64,000 nt of DNA from Crossiella equi (GCF_017876755.1 NZ_JAGIOO010000001.1:4015786-4079785); one strand, 5' to 3'; positions 27,465 through 35,887 are shown, counted from the stretch's first letter. Notes: generated by a model from the sequence alone, not told the origin. Made by a program: numbers and translations.

Positions 27465-28793
27465 GTGCGCATCGGAGTCCGTCTCGGGGTGAGCCGTGCG
27501 CATGCCTCACTGGTGCACGAGGGCGCGGTGGTGGCCTCCGCCGCCGAGGTCCTCACCGGGCGGTCCGGGCGGCAGCTCAGCACGCTGCTGAAGCGGCTCG
27601 CGGCCAGCTCGCCGTCCATCGTCGAGTCGGTCACCTGGGACGTCTCCGCGCTGTTCGAGCGCGCCCTGCGCAAGGGCGGGCTGCCGCCGCTGGGCGCGCT
27701 GCGCGTGCTGCCGCGCGCCCCGCAGTACCAGCGGCACCCGTTCGAGCTGGTGCAGGCGCTGATCTCCTGGCGCGGCACGGTCGTCGGCGGGCACGACATC
27801 TTCGGCTCCGAGCTGGCCCCGCTGGACCTGACCGGCGCGCTGGCCCAGGCGGGCTCGGCCTACGCGGCTGGCATCCGCACGCTCACCGTCACCGCGACCG
27901 GGGCCTCCGGCTGCGCCGAGCACGAGCAGGCCGTCGCGGGCGCGGTCACCGAGGCCTTCCCGGACCTGCGGGTGTGCCTCTCGCACGAGGTCGGCGGGCT
28001 GGGCCTGGTCGAGCGCGAGGCCACCGTGGTGGTCAACGCGGCGCTGCTCCAGCTGTGCGAGGAGGTCGTGGACCGCTGTGAGCGGGCCACCGCCGTGCTG
28101 GACGCCTCCCCGGACTGCTGGTTCGCCACCAGCGACGGCGGCCGGGTGTCCGCGCGCCGCATGCGCTCGGTGCCCTCGCGCGCCCTGGGCGCCAGCACCG
28201 CGGTCGCGTTGCGCGGGGCCTCGCTGTTGTCCGGCCGCCTGGACGGGCCGGTCGTGCTCACCGGGCCCGGGGCCTTGGTGGTCGGCGAGGTCACCGCCGG
28301 GCTGCCGCACGTGGCCTCGGACCTGACCGGTGCGCTGGGCATCCGCCTGGTCACCCCGCAGGCCCTGGTCACCGTGCGCCCGGCTGACCGGCTGCCCGCG
28401 GTGGCCGAGCAGGTGCGCGAGCAGGCCGCGTCCGGCGCGGTGGCCCCGGCCGACGAGGGCGGCGAGGCGCTGGCCGAGCAGCTGCACCGGCGCGTCCGGA
28501 CCCACCTGGCCCTGGTGCGCACGGAGGCGGACCTGGCCTCGGTGGGCGCGGCGGTGGCCGAGCCGAGCGCTTGGCTGGACCTGGTGGTCACCGCGGACAC
28601 CGCCGAGGACCTGGCGCGGCAGCAGTCGCTGCTGGAGGACCAGGCGCTGTCCCTGGTCGCGGCCAGCGGCGCGCGGCCGGGCCGGGAGCGGGTGCTGCGC
28701 TCGGTGGCCACCTCGCTGGCCTTCCTCGGCCGCGACGTCTACCGGCTGTGGGTGCTGGTCGGCGCGCGCCCGGAATCGGGGTGGCGGCCGTGA
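27465..28793 (+). CDS. Hydantoinase A-like protein (divergent, ASKHA-type fold)
   Basis: 442 residues from a GTG at 27465. The N-terminus MRIGVRLGVSRAHASLVHEG aligns with the first strand-turn-strand of HyuA, but the phosphate-binding DIGGTFTD is replaced by VRLGVSRAHAS. Further HyuA-like stretches are SIVESVTWDVSALFERAL and ATVVVNAALLQLC. The central GG-rich actin loop is not conserved, so catalysis as in HyuA is doubtful. It is coupled by GTGA to a DUF917 gene, as often seen for these shortened hydantoinase/oxoprolinase paralogues. Confidence 0.75.
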   Translation: MRIGVRLGVSRAHASLVHEGAVVASAAEVLTGRSGRQLSTLLKRLAASSPSIVESVTWDVSALFERALRKGGLPPLGALRVLPRAPQYQRHPFELVQALISWRGTVVGGHDIFGSELAPLDLTGALAQAGSAYAAGIRTLTVTATGASGCAEHEQAVAGAVTEAFPDLRVCLSHEVGGLGLVEREATVVVNAALLQLCEEVVDRCERATAVLDASPDCWFATSDGGRVSARRMRSVPSRALGASTAVALRGASLLSGRLDGPVVLTGPGALVVGEVTAGLPHVASDLTGALGIRLVTPQALVTVRPADRLPAVAEQVREQAASGAVAPADEGGEALAEQLHRRVRTHLALVRTEADLASVGAAVAEPSAWLDLVVTADTAEDLARQQSLLEDQALSLVAASGARPGRERVLRSVATSLAFLGRDVYRLWVLVGARPESGWRP

Positions 28794-29884
28794 GCGCCAA
28801 GCAGATCACCGCCGAGGACATCCCGGTGATGCTCGCCGGGGCGCAGCTGCTGTGCTCCTCGGCTGGCTCGATCCCGCTGGACGGGTTCACCACCGCGGTG
28901 GCGGACGTGTTGGCGCGCAACGGTCCCGTGCCCCTGGTCGCGCTCGACGACCTGCCGCCGGACGCGCTGTGCGTGTCGATCGGCGCGATCGGCGGGTTCG
29001 CCCCGATGGTCGAGCTGCCGCCCAACGGCGACGAGCCGGTGCTCGCGGTGCGCGCGCTGGAGGACCGGCTGGGGCGCCCGGTCGACGCGATCGTCTCGCT
29101 GAACGCGGCCGGGCCGAACGCGGTGTTCCCGGTGGCCGCGGCGGCCGGGCTGGGCCTGCCGCTGGTCGACTGCGACGGCATGGGCCGGATCATGCCGCTG
29201 ATGACGCAGACCACGTACACGTTGGCGGGCTTGGACATCGGGCCGCTGGCCGCGGTCGGGCTGGCCGGTGACGTGCTGGTGCTGGACTCCACCGTGCGCC
29301 GCTCCGAGCTGCTGCTGCGCGCGGCCATGCAGGCGGCGGGCGGCTGGATGCTGTGCGCCACCTACCCGGCCACGGTCGCGCAGCTGCGCCCGGCCGCGCT
29401 GCGCGGTGCCACCAGCCGCGTGCTCACCGCGGGCCGCATGCTGTCCTCGGTGGAGGACCGCGAGTCGCTGCTGGCCGGGCTCACCCGCACCATGGGCTCG
29501 CGCGTGCTGGGCAGCGGCCGCGTGGTCGAGCTCGGGCACGCCACCCGCACGGTCGGCGCCCGGCACTACCCGTCGGTGCCCACCTCGATCGTGGTCGCCG
29601 AGTACGGCAAGGCGGGCAGGCTGATCCGCCTGGAGGGCCACGGCGAGCTGCTGCTCGCGGTGATCGACGGCGTGGTCACCGCGGCCGTGCCGGACGTGCT
29701 GTGCATGCTGGACCGCCAGGAGCTCAACGTGGTCGGCATGGAGTCGGTCAACGTCGGCCACCACGTGGACGTGCTCGTGCTGCCGGTCTCCCCGATGTGG
29801 CACACCTCGGCCGGTCTGGCCATGGCCGGGCCGCGCGCGTTCGGCTTCCCCGTCCGGCATCCCCGTGAGGAGGCGCTGCCGTGA
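28790..29884 (+). CDS. DUF917 (S-methylthiohydantoin desulfurase-like) protein
   Basis: 364 residues, GTG start overlapping the preceding stop. Diagnostic stretches are LLCSSAGSIPLDGF near the N-terminus (family: GxGGGGxP), IGAIGGFAPMVELP, AAGLGLPLVDCDGMGRIMP and TYPATVAQL. DUF917 proteins accompany hydantoinases and may act on (thio)hydantoin-type rings. Note that the usual glycine-rich GTGGGG segment is reduced here to SSAGSIP. It is followed, again by GTGA, by the PucR regulator. Confidence 0.82.
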   Translation: MSAKQITAEDIPVMLAGAQLLCSSAGSIPLDGFTTAVADVLARNGPVPLVALDDLPPDALCVSIGAIGGFAPMVELPPNGDEPVLAVRALEDRLGRPVDAIVSLNAAGPNAVFPVAAAAGLGLPLVDCDGMGRIMPLMTQTTYTLAGLDIGPLAAVGLAGDVLVLDSTVRRSELLLRAAMQAAGGWMLCATYPATVAQLRPAALRGATSRVLTAGRMLSSVEDRESLLAGLTRTMGSRVLGSGRVVELGHATRTVGARHYPSVPTSIVVAEYGKAGRLIRLEGHGELLLAVIDGVVTAAVPDVLCMLDRQELNVVGMESVNVGHHVDVLVLPVSPMWHTSAGLAMAGPRAFGFPVRHPREEALP

Positions 29885-31368
29885 ACCGCAGCACCCGGTT
29901 GCCCGAACCGCTCAGCGTGGCCGAGCTCGTCCACTTCGGACCGCTGTCCCAGGCGCAGGTCTTCGCCGCGGACGACCTGGACCGCCAGGTGGCCACGGTG
30001 CTGCTGGTGCACGAGGTGGAGCAGGTGCGCCAGTGCGAGCCGCACTCGGCGATCGTGCTGCACGGCTCGGCCGCGGTGGGCGCGTGGGCGCTGGAGTCCG
30101 CGCTGCGCCTGGCGTGGGAGCGCAACGCCTCCTGCCTGGTCGCCCCGGCCGAGATCAGCGTGACCGCGCCGACCGCGCAGCTGGCCGAACGCCTGCGGGT
30201 GCCGCTGTTCGTGGTGGCCGACCCGGCCAAGAGCGCGCTGGAGCTGGCCGCGGCGATCTCGGACACCGACGCCGCCCGCGCCCGGCTGACCGCCCGCTGC
30301 GCGGTGCTCTTCGGCGAGCGCACCACCGCCCGCGACATCGTGGCGGTGATCAACACCGAGGTGCCGGGTGTGATCACCGCGCTGGTCACCGAGGACGGCC
30401 ACGTGCTGGCGGGCCGCAGCGCGGCCGACCGCTCGCAGGGCAGCCACCGGGTGGAGGTCGCGGTGCCCGGCCCGGACGGCCGCCCGTGGGCCACCCTGGT
30501 GGCCCAGCTGGCCGCGTGGAGCCCGTCCTGGGTGGAGACGGTGCGCACGATCCTGCGCCTGGCCAGGGCACCGCTGGCGGCCACCGTGGGCCGGTCCTGG
30601 CTGACCCCGATGTTGCAGGCCGCGCGCCAGAAGCTGTTGCTGACCACGCTGCTGACCGCGGCCGACGAGGACGCCGAGCAGCAGGCGCGGGATCTGGGCT
30701 GGCGCCTGTCCGGCGAGCACATCGCGGTCTTCCTCAAGCCGTCGGACCGCGTCCCGGGCCCGGCCGAGGTGGCCACCCCGGCGATCGTGGTGGCCTGGCG
30801 CGACACCTTCGGCGACCTGCCCCTGGTACCGCACGAGGACGGCTGGCTGAGCTGGTGCACCGGCGTCTCCGGCGGGCCCCCCGAGGTGGCCACCCGCATC
30901 GGCGCGCACCTGGCCACGGCCGCGCTGCCCATCCCGCTGGCGGCGGGCATCGGCGTCCCGGGCAAGGACCTGCCGGGACTGACCCGCTCGATCAGCGAGG
31001 CCACCCTGGCCGCGGCGGTGGCCAGCCGCCCGGGCGGCAACACGGTGGAGCAGTTCGCCGAGCTGGGCCCGCGCGCGGTGCTGGCCTGCCTGCCGGTCGC
31101 CGACATCGCGGCGGCGGCCCGGGTGGCGCTGACCGACCTGATCGCGGCCCCGGACGCGGAGATCCTGCTGAGCGCCCTGTCCGCCCTGCTGGACTGCGCG
31201 GGCAGCACCGGCCAGGCCGCGACCCGCCTGGGTGTGCACCGCAACACGGTGCTTGGCCGCCTGGAGCGCATCCGGGCGCGGGGGGTGGACCTGGACTCCC
31301 CGGACCAGCGCCTGGCCCTGCACCTGGCCTGCTACGCGCTGCTGAGCACGGACTCGGCGGAGATCTAG
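29881..31368 (+). CDS. PucR-family transcriptional regulator
   Basis: 495 residues from a GTG that overlaps the DUF917 stop. The N-terminal PucR-type ligand domain (about residues 10-150) is followed by a GGDEF-like/CdaR middle region and a C-terminal HTH_30: LLDCAGSTGQAATRLGVHRNTVLGRLERI. PucR proteins regulate purine, hydantoin and allantoin catabolism in response to metabolites. Coupling to the DUF917 and hydantoinase-like genes indicates it controls this pathway, possibly including hyuAB. Confidence 0.9.
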   Translation: MNRSTRLPEPLSVAELVHFGPLSQAQVFAADDLDRQVATVLLVHEVEQVRQCEPHSAIVLHGSAAVGAWALESALRLAWERNASCLVAPAEISVTAPTAQLAERLRVPLFVVADPAKSALELAAAISDTDAARARLTARCAVLFGERTTARDIVAVINTEVPGVITALVTEDGHVLAGRSAADRSQGSHRVEVAVPGPDGRPWATLVAQLAAWSPSWVETVRTILRLARAPLAATVGRSWLTPMLQAARQKLLLTTLLTAADEDAEQQARDLGWRLSGEHIAVFLKPSDRVPGPAEVATPAIVVAWRDTFGDLPLVPHEDGWLSWCTGVSGGPPEVATRIGAHLATAALPIPLAAGIGVPGKDLPGLTRSISEATLAAAVASRPGGNTVEQFAELGPRAVLACLPVADIAAAARVALTDLIAAPDAEILLSALSALLDCAGSTGQAATRLGVHRNTVLGRLERIRARGVDLDSPDQRLALHLACYALLSTDSAEI

Positions 31369-31384
31369 AAGTGGTCTGGACAAG

Positions 31385-31419
31385 CCAGTGCCCCCTGGCG
31401 GGAGGCCAAGGGGCACTGG
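31385..31419. terminator. Bidirectional hairpin terminator after the PucR gene
   Basis: A 10-base-pair stem (CCAGTGCCCC at 31385-31394 with 31410-31419) has a smaller inner TGGC/GCCA pairing. It lies 16 bases after the PucR stop and directly next to the tRNA-like 3' end on the other strand. Confidence 0.75.
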
Positions 31420-31508
31420 TGGTGGCAACCGAGGGAGTCGAACCCTGTGCGGCTTATGAAGGCGGCACCCATGAACCGGCCCTAACCCTTCGGCGGGCGA
31501 CGGCTGCC
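31420..31508 (-). tRNA. tRNA-like sequence, probably a degenerate tRNA or attachment-site remnant
   Basis: Reading the minus strand, an acceptor-like 5' heptamer GGCAGCC (31508-31502) can pair with GGTTGCC (31430-31424, one G-T), followed by A and an encoded CCA. A T-arm-like AGGGTTCGACTCCCT precedes the acceptor strand (one mismatch at the outer pair). A TTCATAA stretch could be a CAU anticodon loop, but the flanking bases do not form a proper stem and no good D-arm is seen. I therefore doubt it is functional. A decayed tRNA or the tRNA 3' end left by an integrated element would fit. Confidence 0.3.
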
Positions 31509-31671
31509 TTGTTTGTTCCCTGCTCTGTACAACTGGGGAGACGTCTCAATTATCGCTCTCTGACGCCACCTTTGACGGTGACCTCGAACACGTCTCGGCG
31601 GAAAAGGTTAGCAACCCCGCCGCAGGGCCCGTCCACCGGGGTCAGGTAATTCGAACGACCTGCGGAAACGC

Positions 31672-31701
31672 CCCGGCCACCGACTCCTGCCGGTGGCCGG
31701 G
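31672..31701 (-). terminator. Hairpin terminator downstream of the GH2 gene
   Basis: A perfect 11-base-pair stem (31672-31682 with 31691-31701) and 8-base loop lie 14 bases past the glycosidase stop. Confidence 0.8.
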
Positions 31702-31714
31702 AACACACCCGCGC

Positions 31715-33979
31715 TCAGCCCGCCCAGGCAGGCGCGATCCGCCAGGTCGAGTCGCGGCCGAACAAGCCCACCGCGTTGCCCGGCACGTGGTCACCGCTGT
31801 TGTCCGCCAGCCAGCCCAGCGCGCCGTAGTGGCGCAGGAACCGGCCAGGAGAGGCGTGGGACTCGAAGGACACCCCGTCCCCGGCCAGCCCGGGCCGCGC
31901 GCACCAGGTGGCCGCGTCCGGGAAGCCCGCGGAGCCGTCCGGTGCGGTGCGGTAGACGCGGTCGCCGCGGGTCCGCAGGTACTCGCCGGGGAAGTTCACC
32001 GACTCCAGCGACAGGCAGTCCGGTTTCGCCAGCCCGGGCCGCAGCCGCCAGGTGGCGTCCGCCTTCAGCCCCGGATCCCCTTGCGGCGTAACGACGTCCG
32101 TGCGCGCCTCCCCGCCGCTGTGCCGCAGGTAGCGGTCGGTCAGCCCGGGGGTGGTGACCTGGAGCGAGACCGCACCGGCCGGGGTGTCCTGCGCGCCGAA
32201 CACCGGTTTTCCGCTCAACAGGGCCGAGTTCGCGGCCCGCACCCGCTCCCGGTCGACCTTGAGCACCCTGCGGTCGTAGGTGTAGAGCCCGTTCACCTCG
32301 AACTCGACGTCGGTGAGCTGGGTGAAGATCGCAGCCGAGTTGCCGCGCGAGCGCTCCAGCCGCTGCACCTGCGACAGCATGCCGAGGTACCGCGCCTCCA
32401 GGTCCTCGCCCTCGGGCTTCATCTCGGCGCTGACCCCGCGACCGGGACCCCACTCGTGCCCGGGCACCATGACACCGATGCTGCCGTACTCCCCGAGCAC
32501 CGCGGCCTTGCCGTCCGCCGGGGGCCGGGGCTGCCCGGGCCCGACGTAGAGGTGGTCGTCCAGGAAGTCCCCGCCGCAGCACTTGTCCCCGGAGTTGGCG
32601 TTGACCAACCGGCTCGGGTCCCAGCCCTTCACCGTGCTGGCCAGGCGTTCGGCGTCGTAGGCGCCCCAGCTCTCGTTGAACACGACCCACTGCGTGATCG
32701 AGGTGGTGTTGCGCAGCTGCTCGTACATCGCGCGCAGCTCGACCTCGAAGTTGGCGCGCGCCTGCGGGGTCGGTGACCCGAGGTGCAGCGCCATGGCGGG
32801 CATGTCCTGCCACACCAACAGCCCGAGCCGGTCGGCCCAGTAGTACCAGCGCGCGGGTTCGACCTTGATGTGCTTGCGGATCGTGTTGAACCCCAGGTCT
32901 TTGTGCGCCTGGATGTCGAACCGCAGCGCCTCGTCGGTGGGCGCGGTGTAGATGCCGTCGGGCCAGTACCCCTGGTCCAGCGTGCCCATCTGGTAGACGT
33001 ACTTCCCGTTGAGCAGCGGCCTGGTCACGCCGTCGACCGTCCCCAGGCCGACCGACCGCATGCCGAAGTAGCTGCCCACGACGTCCTGCCCACCGTTGAG
33101 CCGGACCTCGAGGTCGTACAGGAACGGGTCCTCGGGACTCCACAACCGCGCCTGCGGAATGGGCACGGCCAACACCTGCCCGGGCCGCCCGCTGACCCGT
33201 CCGACCTCACGCCCTGAAGCCCGGACAACCACCTCGGCCCGGAACGCGGACTTCCCGGCACGCACGTTCACCAGAACCCGCCCACCGGCGACATCCGGCG
33301 TGACGTCCACAGTGGACACATGCGCCTCGGGCACGGGCTCGAGCCAGACGGTCTGCCAGATCCCGGAAGCCGACGTGTAGTAGACCCCGCCAGGGTTCTT
33401 GGTCTGCTTCCCCACCGGGTTCCCGGTGCTGTCACTGGGGTCGTAAACGCCGACCACGATCTCGTTCCCCCCGGCCCGCAACGCCGAGGTGATGTCGAAG
33501 GTGAACGCGGCGAACCCACCGCTGTGCCCCCCGACCCGCTTCCCGTTGACCCACACCTCGGCCTGCCAGTCCACGGCCCCGAAGTGCAGTTGCACCCGCT
33601 GCCCAGCCCACTTGGCGGGCACCTGGAACTCCCGCCGGTACCACATCCGCTCGTGGCTCTCCATGACCCCGGACAGAGCAGACTCCACGGGGAACGGCAC
33701 GAGCACGGACCGCCCAAGCCGCCGCCCCACCGGCGGCGCCTGCCCAGCCGAGGCGGGCTCCCACTCCCACACCCCGTTGAGGTTGAGCCACTCGGCCCGG
33801 GTCAGCTGCGGCCGCGGATACTCCGGCAGCGCATTCTCCGGTCCGACCTGCGAAGTCCACGGCGTACTGATGGGCGGCACCTTGGGCGTCCATCCAACAG
33901 ACCCGGACGCCCCGGCAACCGGCACCACCCCACCAAGAACAAGCCCAACAACCCCAACGACCAGCAGGAACCGCCGCAT
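31715..33979 (-). CDS. Secreted glycoside hydrolase family 2 with C-terminal AbfB domain
   Basis: 754 residues from the ATG at 33979, where a clear signal peptide begins (MRRFLLVVGVVGLVLGGVVP, AGA cleavage). A GH2 sugar-binding domain (about 60-230), an Ig-like domain and a TIM barrel follow. The acid/base Glu is in WVVFNESWGAYD and the nucleophile candidate is in AVLGEYGSIG. The last 140 residues form two AbfB-type (CBM42) beta-trefoil repeats (RYLRHSGG, RFLRHYGALGW...ATWRIAP), which usually bind arabinofuranose side chains. Predicted extracellular beta-glycosidase acting on arabinose-decorated plant polysaccharide; exact linkage unknown. It carries copy 3 of the palindrome. Confidence 0.9.
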   Translation of the reverse strand: MRRFLLVVGVVGLVLGGVVPVAGASGSVGWTPKVPPISTPWTSQVGPENALPEYPRPQLTRAEWLNLNGVWEWEPASAGQAPPVGRRLGRSVLVPFPVESALSGVMESHERMWYRREFQVPAKWAGQRVQLHFGAVDWQAEVWVNGKRVGGHSGGFAAFTFDITSALRAGGNEIVVGVYDPSDSTGNPVGKQTKNPGGVYYTSASGIWQTVWLEPVPEAHVSTVDVTPDVAGGRVLVNVRAGKSAFRAEVVVRASGREVGRVSGRPGQVLAVPIPQARLWSPEDPFLYDLEVRLNGGQDVVGSYFGMRSVGLGTVDGVTRPLLNGKYVYQMGTLDQGYWPDGIYTAPTDEALRFDIQAHKDLGFNTIRKHIKVEPARWYYWADRLGLLVWQDMPAMALHLGSPTPQARANFEVELRAMYEQLRNTTSITQWVVFNESWGAYDAERLASTVKGWDPSRLVNANSGDKCCGGDFLDDHLYVGPGQPRPPADGKAAVLGEYGSIGVMVPGHEWGPGRGVSAEMKPEGEDLEARYLGMLSQVQRLERSRGNSAAIFTQLTDVEFEVNGLYTYDRRVLKVDRERVRAANSALLSGKPVFGAQDTPAGAVSLQVTTPGLTDRYLRHSGGEARTDVVTPQGDPGLKADATWRLRPGLAKPDCLSLESVNFPGEYLRTRGDRVYRTAPDGSAGFPDAATWCARPGLAGDGVSFESHASPGRFLRHYGALGWLADNSGDHVPGNAVGLFGRDSTWRIAPAWAG
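33305..33317. repeat. 13-base palindrome GTCCACAGTGGAC (copy 3 of 3, inverse orientation)
   Basis: Reverse complement of the copies at 533 and 16608. In the GH2 frame it again encodes Ser-Thr-Val-Asp with the same codons TCC ACT GTG GAC. Confidence 0.6.
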
Positions 33980-34093
33980 AAGCCCCGCCCAGGAATAGTC
34001 ACACGGACCAGTAAGAGCGCTCCCACCCAAACACGCCCCAACACGCCCGAACAAGAGCCAACAGACGGACACCGTGGCCGATCCTGGCCAGCC

Positions 34094-35239
34094 TCACCCG
34101 GGCTCCCCGGCCACCCGGACCATCGCCACGATCTGCGCCACGACACCCGAGACCCGCCCGAGGTACTCCGCATCCACCGCGGCCCCAGACGCGGGCGGCG
34201 CCACCGACGGCACGTGCAGGTGCCCACCGGCAACATCGGTGCGCCCAAGCCCGATCCGCACCCGATTGGCCCGGTACATGCTCTCGTTGGACAGGAAGTT
34301 CCCACCCCCACCGAGATCCCCCCAGGCCCCTTCCGGAGGCGCAGCCCCACTGGAATCACACTCCGAATCCCCAACCCCGGGCCCCCCGACCCAGTAACAG
34401 ACAAAGGAGTTCACCGACACCGCCCGCGGCCCGACCGCGGCCATCCGAGCCAACGGCAACGTGCTCTCGATCAACCCAACCGCAGGCTGCGGCCACCCCT
34501 CCGCCACCGGCACAACCCCCTGCCGCACAACCCCGGCATTGTCCGGCTGCCCACCCCGCCACCCAGCCGCCCACCGCTCCAACACAAACCCAGCCCCCTG
34601 GCTGACGGTGACCACGGCCCGAGTCGACGCCCCACCCTCCAGCGCCCGCCCAACGAAGTCCTCAACCATCCCCGAGGCGAAGTCGTCCCACCGCACAGGC
34701 AGCACCACAGCCCGCCCCCCATCGGCGGCAACCCGAAGCGCAGCAGCCCCAGACGCATTCCCGAGCCGCAAATCGGCGTCAAACCCAAACGGGTCAAACC
34801 CGAGCACAACCACGGGCCCACCCCCACCCGCCTCAAACCCCCGAGAAGCCCGCTCAAGAAGAGGCAACAACGGCCCAGAATCCCCCCGGACCCACTGCCG
34901 CAACACAGAACTCATCCGAAGCCGAGCCCAGTACAGGGGCCGGTCATCAACACCCCCACCCCGAACCCGCTCAACAGCAGCAGCCCAAAGCCCCCGCCCA
35001 CTCTCCCGAACCACAGCCGAAGCCCCACCGGAAGAAACCCCGCACAACTTCTCCCGAAACCGGGCAACCAACGACCCAAACCCGGCGGCCTCCACCAACT
35101 CCCCAGCCACAGGCTGAGAAGCCCGCTGCTCCTCAACAGTCAGCGGCCGCGAGGTATCAACACACCCCTGCGCCACCCCAACCGCAGGCACCCCAAACAG
35201 CCCGACCACCACAACAAGCCCCACAACACCAAGTCGCAC
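34094..35239 (-). CDS. Secreted pyroglutamyl-peptidase-like (C15 fold) protein, catalytic Cys apparently Ser
   Basis: 381 residues with a signal peptide (MRLGVVGLVVVVGLFGVPAV). The central part has GFDPFGFDADLRLGNASG, matching the GFEPFGG...NPS start of peptidase C15, then VLPVRWDD, a retained Glu in SQGAGFVLERWA, and HLHVP with the catalytic His. Where C15 enzymes have VCNxxxY, this protein reads FLSNESMY, so the nucleophile Cys appears replaced by Ser. Two Cys (SFVCYW, SECDSS) probably form a disulfide outside the cell. It may be a serine variant or a non-catalytic relative. Third positions favour G and T rather than C, unlike most genes here. Confidence 0.65.
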   Translation of the reverse strand: MRLGVVGLVVVVGLFGVPAVGVAQGCVDTSRPLTVEEQRASQPVAGELVEAAGFGSLVARFREKLCGVSSGGASAVVRESGRGLWAAAVERVRGGGVDDRPLYWARLRMSSVLRQWVRGDSGPLLPLLERASRGFEAGGGGPVVVLGFDPFGFDADLRLGNASGAAALRVAADGGRAVVLPVRWDDFASGMVEDFVGRALEGGASTRAVVTVSQGAGFVLERWAAGWRGGQPDNAGVVRQGVVPVAEGWPQPAVGLIESTLPLARMAAVGPRAVSVNSFVCYWVGGPGVGDSECDSSGAAPPEGAWGDLGGGGNFLSNESMYRANRVRIGLGRTDVAGGHLHVPSVAPPASGAAVDAEYLGRVSGVVAQIVAMVRVAGEPG

Positions 35240-35340
35240 AAGACGAACAGTGCCAACGAGATGTCAGAAACCCATGAGCAACCAGTACAGGTCCAGTAAG
35301 CGACCCACCCAACGCAACCCCGCACGAAAGGGGGGTCCGG

Positions 35341-35389
35341 GGGGCGCAAGCCCCGCCGGGTGGGGGCCTGGGGGGGCTTCGCCCCCCAG
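35341..35389. repeat. Pair of GC hairpins (terminator-like)
   Basis: Two hairpins in tandem: GGGGC-GCAA-GCCCC (35341-35354) and CTGGGGGG...CCCCCCAG (35368-35389, loop GCTTCG). Such GNRA- and UUCG-capped G/C hairpins often mark transcription ends in actinobacteria. Here they lie upstream of the pyroglutamyl-peptidase-like gene and the HTH gene, so they terminate neither in an obvious way. Confidence 0.6.
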
Positions 35390-35401
35390 TGTGATGGCGA
35401 A

Positions 35402-35448
35402 ACGCAAAGCGGCTCATGCTCTCCATGAGCATGAGCCGCCTATTGCGT
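35402..35448. repeat. Long inverted repeat at the start of the HTH gene
   Basis: An 11-base-pair inner stem (CGGCTCATGCT at 35410-35420 with 35428-35438) is extended by an outer ACGCAA/TTGCGT pair (35402-35407 with 35443-35448). Its right arm ends within the GTG start codon of the HTH gene at 35447. It could be a terminator, an operator for that gene, or a recombination site. Confidence 0.6.
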
Positions 35449-35887
35449 GGACCTTGGGGGAACTTACTACAACACAAAACCCCAGGTAGAAGCCCTGGAG
35501 ACCCTGCTCCAGAAGCTCCCCGATCCGTCCACGCCCGCTCCGCCGCCCGCAAACCGGCCGAAACCAGGTCGTGCACGGCAACTCGACGCCGACCAGGTCA
35601 AGGACCTCATCGCTGGGTACCAAGCCGGAGCAACCGTGTACGAGCTGGGTACCCGGTTCGGCATCGAACGGCGCACCGTCAGCAATATCCTCAAGCGACA
35701 CGACGTGCCGATGCGCCGCCGTGGACTCTCCCCCGAGCAGGTCGACGACGCGATCCACCTGTACAACCTCGGCTGGTCACTCGCGCGAGTCGGCGAACAC
35801 CTGGGCGTCGACCACACCACCGTGCTGACCAAACTCCGCGAACGCGGCATCCCCACTCGCGACACCCACGGACGGCCACGATCATGA
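35447..35887 (+). CDS. Orphan helix-turn-helix protein (recombinase-C-terminus-like)
   Basis: 146 residues from a GTG at 35447. Two HTH units are visible: [34 protein letters not shown] and [34 protein letters not shown]. This tandem resembles the DNA-binding tail of serine recombinases and stand-alone HTH proteins common in actinobacteria. No catalytic recombinase domain precedes it. Its start lies in the long inverted repeat, which suggests self-binding or a relic of an insertion. Confidence 0.75.
   Translation: MDLGGTYYNTKPQVEALETLLQKLPDPSTPAPPPANRPKPGRARQLDADQVKDLIAGYQAGATVYELGTRFGIERRTVSNILKRHDVPMRRRGLSPEQVDDAIHLYNLGWSLARVGEHLGVDHTTVLTKLRERGIPTRDTHGRPRS

Noticed and set aside
23605-27503. 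Two long minus-strand open frames opposite hyuA and hyuB
   Set aside because: Low-complexity His/Gly/Arg/Ala composition and no motifs; HyuA and HyuB on the plus strand explain the DNA.
31420-31520. tmRNA (ssrA)
   Set aside because: The 3' end GGTTGCCACCA lacks the alanine-type G-U pair and there is no tag-peptide open frame or long pseudoknot region; length is tRNA-like.
33320-35299. A 659-codon plus-strand frame rich in Pro, Arg and His
   Set aside because: It is antisense to the GH2 and pyroglutamyl-peptidase-like genes and results from their G/T-rich coding strand.
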